Shown: in pieces, positions 56,944 through 64,000 of the stretch
Position numbering within the stretch: the stretch's first letter is position 1
Layout: each line of letters starts with the position of its first letter
Source: Apiosordaria backusii
Lineage: Eukaryota; Ascomycota; Sordariomycetes; Sordariales; Lasiosphaeriaceae
Reading direction: 5' to 3'
Assembly: GCA_030549205.1 (NCBI GenBank)
Contig: JAUKTV010000009.1
Location: 930,001 to 994,000, forward strand
DNA length: 64,000 nucleotides
Translations under genes and position numbers: made by a program
The notes under the pieces: generated by a model
Told to the model about the DNA's origin: nothing
Databases searched by the model: none
Seen by the model: the letters and a program-made list of their open reading frames with translations, nothing else

Positions 56944-58620
56944 ATGAGCCAACCCGGCCCCCCAGTGCCCGAAACTCGGGTGTTGGCAATCGCGAGCCAT
57001 GTACGGCGTATTTAGCATTTTCTTTACTTCTTAGTTTTTAATTTTTTTTTGTGAAGCATATGCTAATCATGTTTGCAAGGTCGTTTCTGGGTGAGTTTTA
57101 CCCCCCTCTACTCTCACCATCATGCCCAGCAGCATATCACTCTCTCACTCTACCCTCACGAACCTCGCTCTCTTTCCGTCAACTATATCATACTCTTACC
57201 ACTTTCACCATATCATTCATTCTTGACCTGCCCACCATGGCCACATTCTCACTCTCTGCTCGCCACTCACCTACCTCTCTTTCTGGTCACGCTGACAAGC
57301 AAAATGAAAGATACGTCGGCAACAAAATCGCCTCCTTCACCATGCAAGCCCTAGGCTGCGACGTGGCGGCTTTGAACACGGTTGATTTTAGTATGTCCCC
57401 CTCCCTATCATCTCCCCCTATTGCCCTTGCCCCCCCCCCCAACCGTTCTAACCCTCCCTAGGCAACCACACAGGCTACGGCCAATGGACCGGCACCCGCG
57501 CCACCCCGTCCCACATTCTCTCCCTCTGGTCGGGCCTCAAACAGTCCTCGTTGGATGATTTCGACATGATGTTAAGTGGTTACGTCCCGGGGGCGGCAGC
57601 GCTGGAGGCAGTGGGGCAGATTGCTCAAGAGTTGAAAGACAAGTCCCAGGTAGAAGCAAAGAGGGAAGGGCAGGGAAATGAAGAGGGAAACTTTTTCTGG
57701 GTGCTGGACCCCGTGATGGGTGACAATGGGAACTTGTATGTTGGAGCAGAAGTGGTGCCGGTTTATCGGGGGTTGGTGGGGAGGGCGGAGATGGTGCTGC
57801 CTAATCAGTTTGAGGCTGAGTATGTCCACTCCCCCCTTTTCTTGCTTTTGACAATTCTTTCCGGGTTGGGGTTATTATGGGGGCTGGGGGGCGGGGGGGT
57901 GGTATTGTAGAAGGGGTGATGCTAACACAGGAGCAGGTTACTATCCGAAGTCAAAATCGTGGATATGGAATCTTTGGGTAAAGCGATAGAGGTGCTGCAT
58001 GAGAGGTACGGGGTGCCGCATGTGGTTATTACTTCTGTTTCGCTGCCGCAACCACCACCCGACGACAACAACTCTGATTTGGTAGATGGGGATACATCAC
58101 AGGGGAAAAAAACACTAAGCGTCATCGGCTCCAGCATGACCTCTTTCCGCAAGCCGCGACCTTTTAGAATCTCGTTTCCTGCGATCGACTGTTATTTCTC
58201 TGGGACGGGGGACATGTTTGCCGCGCTGATGGTTGTTCGGATGAGGGAGGCGGTTTGTATTGCTAGTGCTACGACTGAGCCGGGACTGGAGAGGAAAAAG
58301 AGTTGGTTGAGCGGGGATGGGGTGGAGGCGGTGGAGTTGCCGTTGGCGAGGGCGGCGGAGAAGGTGCTGGGGAGTATGCATGAGGTTTTGGGGAAGACGG
58401 CGGAGGGGATGGGGGAGAGGTTGAGGGGGATGGTGGAGGAGGAACAGAGGAAGGGGGGGAGGGGAGGATGGGGAATGGGGATGGGAATGGGGAGGGTGTG
58501 GGGGTGGTTGATAAGAAGAGGATGCAAGTGTTGAAGAGCAAGGCTGCGGAGTTGAAGCTGGTGAGGTATTTGGATAGTTTGAGGGAGCCGAAGGTTGTTT
58601 TTAGGGCGAGGGGGATGTAG
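56944..58620 (+). CDS. BUD16: pyridoxal kinase, with 11-nt microexon and apparent 3' frameshift
   Basis: Phosphorylates vitamin B6 vitamers to pyridoxal phosphate in the cytosol. Exons 56944-57000, 57080-57090, 57311-57390, 57462-57819 and 57937-58620. Microexon 2 (11 nt) supplies VVS and part of a Gly, so the N-terminal signature reads VLAIASHVVSGYVGNK. Further features are NTVDFSNHTGYGQW, the substrate-binding WVLDPVMGDNGNLYV and the ATP/anion-hole motif in DCYFSGTGDMFAAL. The frame read from exon 5 ends at 58534. After a G7 run (58453-58459) the other frame carries the expected C-terminal helix (VLKSKAAELKLVRYLDSL) to a TAG at 58618-58620. So either a G is missing in the sequence or the allele is truncated. 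Confidence 0.87.
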
Positions 58621-58999
58621 GGGTTGTTACTAAAGGGATTGATGATGCGGTGGGCAATATGAGACGGGGATGCTTGGTGTTTTGGTGTTTATTAGAACGA
58701 GAAGGATACATACCTAGAAGCGATTTCTAGACGGCGCCCTAAGGTACCTAGAGAGAGGGAGGGAGTATGCGTTAGACGGGGGTTTCTTAGCAAGTATTGA
58801 TACCTGAGTAGTATTCGACAGCATTCATTTCATGCCAATCCGCGTCTTGGGGGTTTTGGTGTGATGTTGACAGTGAGAAGAACAGGGATGAATTTCAAAT
58901 TTGACATTTCTGTCATCAACCTTCAATCTCAATTATACCTGCTGCACAGTTGAATGGGGGTATCGTCTCATATTTACAGCCATATTCTACACACATCTA
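58621..58999. other. intergenic between converging genes
   Basis: 3' flanks only; nothing else is visible. Confidence 0.5.
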
Positions 59000-60385
59000 T
59001 CATTTCTGTGCCGGCTTCTCCAACCCCAACACCTTCACCAAATCCTCCTCCTTCTCTCCCCCCATCTGCTCCTCATTATGCTCCAGCCCCATCTCGCCCA
59101 CACTCTTCCAGAATTTACTCAAATGCCTCGCCCCCGAATCGCACAATATCGTCACGACCTGGCTCCCCTTTGGCATCTTCAGCGCCGTCACCACAGCCGC
59201 GACGCAATTCACAGCGCTAGAACTCCCGACAAAAATCCCGTCGTGCTCCACCAACCACCTCGCCATTTTTAAGGCCTGGACATCTGTTACCCTGACGGCG
59301 TCGTCAATTAACGATCTGGCAGACTCGAAGTTTTCGGTGATGCGGTTGATGCCGATGCCCTCGACCATGGTGTCGACTTGCTGTCTCCGGCGGGTGCCTT
59401 CTTTTTCTGTGGAAGAGTACATCACACCGTGGCGGATCTTGTTGTATAACCCGCTCCCTTGGGGGTCGGCTAAAACAACTTTGAGGTTGGTTAGTTTTTT
59501 CTCTTCTTTGAGGTATTTCGTCACGCCCGAGATGGTCCCGCCTGTCCCGGCGCCGGCGACGAAGGCGTCGATAAGCCCGCCGGTTTGCTCGTAGATTTCT
59601 GGGCCGGTGGTTTTCATGTGGGCTGTGTAGTTGGCCAGGGACTCGAACTGGTCGGCGAAGAACCCTCTGCTGGGGGTGTCGGTCGAGGCGGTATGTTCCT
59701 TTGCGCGCTGGCGGGCGAGGTTGACAAAGTGCTTTGGGTCTGTGATGGGGGCGGGGGGTACGCGCTCGACGGTGGCTCCTAAATGGTGGAGGAGTTCGGA
59801 TTTCTCAATGGCCATGTCGGAGGGCATGCAGATGTGGCACTTGTACCCCCTGGCGCGGGCGAGGACGGCGAGGGAGATGCCGGTTGAGCCGACGGTGCCT
59901 TCGTAGATGGTGTCGCCTCTGTTGGGGACAAGCAAGCCTTGTTGCTCGGCGACTTCGATCATGTTGAGGGCTACGCGGTCTTTGGGGGAGTTGCCGGCGC
60001 CGTTGAGGAACTCGGCTTTGGCGAGGATGATGCGGCCGGTTGCTTCGGAGAGGGAGCGGATTTTGATGAGGGGGGTGTTGCCGATTGTGCCTTCGATTCC
60101 TTCTACTATGCCGAGACCGCGGTCTATGGTTGTTATGGAGGACTCACGGTCTTCAAGGGAGACGGGGCCGAAGAGGAAGGAGTCTCGCCGGGAGGAGGCG
60201 GTTGAGGAGCGGGTGATTGAGGTACGGGCATTGCGGTTGCGCTTCATACGTTGCTGGTAGCGGTTTTCTAGTTCGGGGTATAAGTCTTTGAAGCCGAGGG
60301 TGACGAAGATGCCGGCGACGAAGGCCACTGTTAGAGCGGCCGTGCCATAGGCTTTTGGGTGGTCGCTTAAAGACATTTTGACCAC
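59000..60385 (-). CDS. MCY1: mitochondrial cysteine synthase-like protein (yeast Mcy1/YGR012W type)
   Basis: PLP fold-type II enzyme of the O-acetylserine sulfhydrylase/cystathionine beta-synthase superfamily. A single exon of 461 aa. An N-terminal membrane anchor (YGTAALTVAFVAGIFVTLGF, residues about 13-32) matches the outer-mitochondrial-membrane yeast homologue. Catalytic features are IGNTPLIKIRSL, the Schiff-base lysine in GAGNSPKDRVALNM (about residue 134), GTVGSTGISLAVLARARGYK, and the phosphate loop AGAGTGGTISGV. The activity of fungal members of this branch is not well defined, so cysteine synthase activity is a family-level statement. The coding strand turns G-rich in its last quarter. 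Confidence 0.9.
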   Translation of the reverse strand: MVKMSLSDHPKAYGTAALTVAFVAGIFVTLGFKDLYPELENRYQQRMKRNRNARTSITRSSTASSRRDSFLFGPVSLEDRESSITTIDRGLGIVEGIEGTIGNTPLIKIRSLSEATGRIILAKAEFLNGAGNSPKDRVALNMIEVAEQQGLLVPNRGDTIYEGTVGSTGISLAVLARARGYKCHICMPSDMAIEKSELLHHLGATVERVPPAPITDPKHFVNLARQRAKEHTASTDTPSRGFFADQFESLANYTAHMKTTGPEIYEQTGGLIDAFVAGAGTGGTISGVTKYLKEEKKLTNLKVVLADPQGSGLYNKIRHGVMYSSTEKEGTRRRQQVDTMVEGIGINRITENFESARSLIDDAVRVTDVQALKMARWLVEHDGIFVGSSSAVNCVAAVVTALKMPKGSQVVTILCDSGARHLSKFWKSVGEMGLEHNEEQMGGEKEEDLVKVLGLEKPAQK

Positions 60386-60865
60386 ATCTCACGAGTGGTG
60401 AGCGAAGGTGTGTAGGTGTGGCCAAGTGTGGCTGAAGAATTTGGTGAAGCCTAATTTATAAAGACATTGTCAAAGTCAAGTTTGAGACAAATGAAGCTTT
60501 GAGAGCTTCTATAGAATAGAATTACAAACAACTGCAAAAAAAAGAACTCTGAAGTGTATCTTGAGAAAATTACAGTTGATGTCATTGCGAACTTTCAAGC
60601 TTCTGAGCCAAGGACCCAATGAGATACCCTGGTCAACTTGGTGAGATTCAGTGGGGCCGTGTAACCCCCGCCAGATCCAGGCCGTTGAAGGCCGAAGCCG
60701 AGACCCCTGTACCAAGGAGCTCGGGCCAACGCAAAAAGTTGACCCCCGAAAATGGGAACTGTGCAGGTGCTGTCAAAGGAGGGATGGAGCTCATGTCTGC
60801 GGTAGCTCGCCAAACCCCTCGACGACACCACCGAGACCACCCCCAGACCTCCGGGGGTCAACACC
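60386..60865. other. divergent promoter region
   Basis: Between the cysteine-synthase-like gene and the NDUFAF7-like gene; no extra feature. Confidence 0.5.
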
Positions 60866-62565
60866 GTGGCAATGGACTCGCCTGCAGTTACCCAGCTATT
60901 TAGACAGCTATTCAGACATCATCCTGCCTGCCAATCGCGAAGGAACCTGGCAACCCTCGTAACAGCTCTTCGGGATGTCAGACGTCAGCGGCTTCAAGCT
61001 CAGGAGCTTCAACAAGATTACCAACACCACCGCCCACAGCAACAACAACAACAACAACAACAACAACGCCGCGGTTATGTGGCCCGCGGTAGAGGAGGGG
61101 AGTCTTCCAAAAACCCTCACAATGAAAGTAATTGGCAGCAACGGAGCGAAGTGTTCCAGCAGGACATGTCCAAGGAGTTTGAGACCTACCCCCTGGTTAC
61201 TGCCGACGAGCTTCGAAGTCGAAAAGAACGTCCCCGCCGAGTCAAAATGCTGATGCGTGACTTTGTCGAAGGTTGGTCTAGGTCAAAGACAACACTCAGC
61301 TGTAGCCGAAACTAACATGTCGCCTCCAGACAGCCTCTACAACCCCAACTATGGCTACTTCTCCAAACAGGTCGTCATCTTCTCGCCCGGCGAACCCTTC
61401 AACTTCCCCGCCCTCCACGACGAGCTCGACTTCCAAACTCTGCTTTCCAAACGCTACGTCGAATTCGAGGATGCTCTTGATGCTGTCTCGCCAACCGACA
61501 CCCGCCAGCTGTGGTATACCCCCACAGAGCTCTTCCGCCCTTATTATGGTGAAGCCATCGCCCGCTATCTGATCGCGAACTACAAACTCACCACCTACCC
61601 TTACCATGATCTCATTATCTTCGAAATGGGTGCTGGTCGCGGTACCCTGATGCTCAACATTCTGGATTATATCCGTGACGTCGATCCGGCCGTCTACACC
61701 CGCACCAAGTACAAAATCATCGAAATTTCCACACAGCTCGCTACAATTCAAAACAACCACCTTCTCAAAAACAGTGCCGCGCGCGGTCACGCTCAAAAAG
61801 TCGAAATCATCAACCAGTCCATCTTTGACTGGAAGATTAAAGTACCGTCTCCTTGTTTCTTCCTTGCCTTTGAAGTCTTTGACAACTTCGCGCATGATGT
61901 CGTCCGGTACGACATGACAACCGAAGCTCCTCTCCAAGGCACAGTCTTGATCGATGAACAGGGGGATTACTACGAGTTCTATGGTCGCAACCTTGACCCA
62001 GTTACCTCCCGCTTCTTCCGCGTGAGGGATGCGGCCACGAACGGGAGGTACAAAGTGCCATACCCCTCTACCAGGTTTGGCAAGTGGCTCTCCCAGCAGA
62101 GGCCCTTGCCAGGGAATCTCAGCGAGCAGGAGTACATCCCCACGAGATTGATGCAGTTTTTTGATGTGTTGGGAAAGTATTTTCCTGCCCATCGGTTGTT
62201 GACGAGTGATTTCCACTGGCTGCCGGGGGCGATCAAGGGGTTGAATGCGCCGATTGTGCAGACGAGATATCAGAGGAGGCCTGTGCCTGTTTCTACGCCT
62301 TTGGTAAGCACCCCTCATGTTGAATTCGCAAAACACAATGCTAACCTCTACCTAGGTTCACCAAGGGTACTTTGACATCATGTTCCCGACTGACTTCCAG
62401 ACCTCGGAAGCTATGTATCAGGCCATCACTGGCAAACTCACTCGAACATTGTCTCATGAGGAGTTTATGCGCAGATGGGCCTACTTGGAAGAGACGGAAA
62501 CCAAGAGCGGCGAGAACCCGCTGCTGACGTGGTATAAGAATGCTACTGTGATGTTTACTGTATAA
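60866..62565 (+). CDS. NDUFAF7/MidA-like mitochondrial SAM-dependent methyltransferase
   Basis: Relative of NDUFAF7, the arginine methyltransferase that acts on a complex I subunit during assembly. Exons 60866-61271, 61330-62303 and 62356-62565 give 529 aa. The N-terminus is rich in Arg/Gln with few acids (VTQLFRQLFRHHPACQSRRN), consistent with mitochondrial import, then a poly-Gln run of about ten. The catalytic region starts DSLYNPNYGYFSKQ. The SAM-binding motif is LIIFEMGAGRGTLMLNIL (about residue 255), followed by YKIIEISTQLATIQ and PCFFLAFEVFDNFAHDVVRY. The acidic NEL-type motif of human NDUFAF7 is AFEVFDNF here, so fungal proteins may differ in detail. The third exon encodes YFDIMFPTDFQTSEAMYQAI. 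Confidence 0.88.
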
Positions 62566-62984
62566 AAGTCTTGTACAAATATAAATTGAAACCAAGATCA
62601 ATACCCCTTTTGGGGGGGGTATGTTGGACAAGCACACAGTGTGCACTGACCAACCACTGTGGGACCTTCCACCCAGCGTGTCCTGCAGAAATGCCCCACG
62701 CGTTGCTCCGTTAACAATCAATTCGATGATCCCCCGTCCGTCACCTTTGAATCAAAGAACAATTCAATTGAACCCTTGATGCGACCGACGACGACGACGA
62801 CCCTCGATCCTGTCTGTCGTTCGGCGCTGGGTAGCGACATCGCTTCTGCCACTCCTTTAATCACCAGTAATCGAATATTAATATCACCAACCGACCTAGC
62901 GACTTGCGACTCTGCGCCAGTCCCCAATCCCGCTATTTTCCCACCAAAAGCTATGCGCCCACAACCACAACCGCGACTACCAAA
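62566..62984. other. intergenic / Scm3 promoter
   Basis: No gene is visible. One ACGCGT hexamer lies at 62698-62703, about 285 nt before the Scm3 start; a single copy is not informative on its own. Confidence 0.5.
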
Positions 62985-64000
62985 ATGGAACCACCACCCC
63001 CAGCGAAACGTCCCCGTCTCCTCGGTCCTTTGGGAACAGAAGAAGAAGAAGACCCCCTGGAAGACGAGCTCCTGTCTCTCCCCTCCGAAGTCAACGCGCG
63101 CCGGGACCCGAACTTGAAGCTCGAACGATCGAGGCAGCACGCGGTGTTTAAGCTCAAGTCGGCGTTTGAGAGCATTTTTGAGAGGTACGGGAGGGACTTT
63201 GAGGGGGTGGGGGACGAGATTGATTTGCGGACGGGGAGGATTGTGGTGAATAATGGGCATATTGAGGGGTTGAGGGGGAGTGATTTGCTGGAGGGGGAGG
63301 ATGGAGAAGATGAAGATGAGGATGGCGTAGGGGACGAGGTTGAAGGGGAGGGCGATAAGGAAGAGCTGAATGATGAGAAAAGGATATTACAGGGAGGGCG
63401 GGAGGTGGACGAGAATAGATTGAGTCGGTTGGGAGGGCAGGAGGGGCTGGGAATGGTGGGGATGCCGCAGATGGGTTATATGGGACCGCAGATGGGATTC
63501 AATGGGTTTGGAGGCTGGCCGGGAATGATGGGAGGGCAACCGCCTGGGTTGTCGAATATGATGTTTCCGGGTCAAATGGGAGGACCGTTTGGGGGCTTTG
63601 GAACGGATTACGGTTATGGTCCGCCGATGAATCTACAGACTAGCGATCCGACTTGGCAGGCTCCGGCGCTGCCACCATCATATATGTACAGACCTGGGGC
63701 GACGACGACTGCGGTGACGGTGAAAAAGAAAAGGATGTCGCTGATTGCGCCGAGGGAGGATCAGGGTGATAATGAGGATGATGTTTTGCTGGGGGTTTCT
63801 GCGGAGGGCAGTGGCAAGGCGGTGACGGAGACGCCGATCAAGCAGAAGTTGTTGGTGCCGAAACCACCTCCTGATACGGGGTCGACAAAGAAAAAGAGGG
63901 GCCCTGGAAGACCCAAGACGAAGATTGGGTCAGATACACCGAAACAACCTGCGCAAAAACATGAAGAGGAAAATACAACACAAAAAAGCTCTCCTCGGGA
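62985..64000 (+). CDS. SCM3: Scm3-type centromeric histone (CENP-A) chaperone, 5' part
   Basis: Deposits the centromeric H3 variant at centromeres (fungal relative of HJURP). The frame is open for 338 codons and runs off the window edge. The start MEPPPPAKRPRLLGPLGTEE leads to an acidic run and then the conserved Scm3 domain at about residues 48-90: AVFKLKSAFESIFERYGRDF, then GVGDEIDLRTGRIVVNNGHI. After it come an acidic stretch (GEDGEDEDEDG) and a Met/Gly-rich disordered region (PQMGYMGPQMGFNGFGGWPG). An AT-hook-like KKKRGPGRPKTK (about residue 310) would contact DNA. The remaining C-terminus lies outside. The coding strand changes from C-rich to G-rich at about codon 40. Confidence 0.9.
   Translation, partial: MEPPPPAKRPRLLGPLGTEEEEDPLEDELLSLPSEVNARRDPNLKLERSRQHAVFKLKSAFESIFERYGRDFEGVGDEIDLRTGRIVVNNGHIEGLRGSDLLEGEDGEDEDEDGVGDEVEGEGDKEELNDEKRILQGGREVDENRLSRLGGQEGLGMVGMPQMGYMGPQMGFNGFGGWPGMMGGQPPGLSNMMFPGQMGGPFGGFGTDYGYGPPMNLQTSDPTWQAPALPPSYMYRPGATTTAVTVKKKRMSLIAPREDQGDNEDDVLLGVSAEGSGKAVTETPIKQKLLVPKPPPDTGSTKKKRGPGRPKTKIGSDTPKQPAQKHEEENTTQKSSPR

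Noticed and set aside
61296..62336. 346-aa minus-strand ORF opposite the NDUFAF7-like gene
   Set aside because: Shadow frame without recognisable domain.
1..64000. CRISPR array, prophage or secondary-metabolite cluster
   Set aside because: No regularly spaced repeats, phage genes, or polyketide/peptide synthase or terpene genes were seen; the two P450 genes and the efflux pump are far apart and without core enzymes.
1..64000. RIP-mutated transposon remnants
   Set aside because: No AT-rich blocks with TpA excess or terminal repeats were noticed; base composition is fairly even outside UTRs.

Overview
This window looks like nuclear DNA of a filamentous ascomycete (Pezizomycotina, most likely Sordariomycetes). 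Protein genes are separated by about 0.5-4 kb. Introns are mostly 47-80 nt with GTRAGT-like donors, and genes are scattered on both strands without operons. The content is typical of a mould: nitrate transporter, CYP505-type self-sufficient P450, ACR3 arsenite pump, DHA2 efflux pump, vezatin/Inp2-type peroxisome protein and Scm3. No virus, CRISPR array, canonical tRNA, rRNA or intact transposon was seen.

Layout. 1-6 kb: tail of an unknown gene, a nitrate transporter and a DUF1275 membrane protein; both of the latter have an apparent 1-nt G-run frameshift near the 3' end. 7-9 kb: cystathionine gamma-lyase with sulfur-type promoter elements. 10.0-10.35 kb: a Pol III-type structured RNA gene (minus strand). 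10.6-17.4 kb: a small membrane protein and a 1452-aa DUF1765 protein. 17.4-21.7 kb: gene-free. 21.7-28 kb: CYP505 fusion protein and ACR3. 28.4-28.7 kb: a second copy of the structured RNA (plus strand). 29-36 kb: a secreted Gly/Leu-rich repeat protein, a small membrane protein with an in-frame stop, a ubiquitin C-terminal hydrolase and a short unknown protein. 36.8-46.8 kb: KH-domain protein, coiled-coil protein (possible kinetochore subunit), dUTPase, TFIIS and an MFS efflux pump. 48-56 kb: P450, EMC6, vezatin/Inp2-like protein and PCNA. 57-64 kb: pyridoxal kinase (also frameshifted in a G run), mitochondrial cysteine-synthase-like protein, NDUFAF7-like methyltransferase and the start of Scm3.

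The genes do not form a pathway cluster. Some functional links exist: cystathionine gamma-lyase, the cysteine-synthase-like protein and pyridoxal kinase all concern PLP or sulfur metabolism. PCNA and dUTPase are both S-phase genes, and both have clustered ACGCGA/ACGCGT-type sites upstream.

The most interesting signal is the pair of Pol III-type RNA genes at about 10.0-10.25 kb (minus) and 28.4-28.65 kb (plus). They share a 35-nt upstream block ending in a TATA box. Spacing from TATA to a CAGCAG element (32 nt) and to a perfect A box (62 nt) is identical, and the A-to-B-box distance is nearly identical. They also have four hairpins in the same order whose stem sequences differ but still pair. 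I do not recognise this RNA from any known family. A second genome-scale feature is a C-rich to G-rich switch along coding strands from 5' to 3' in many genes.
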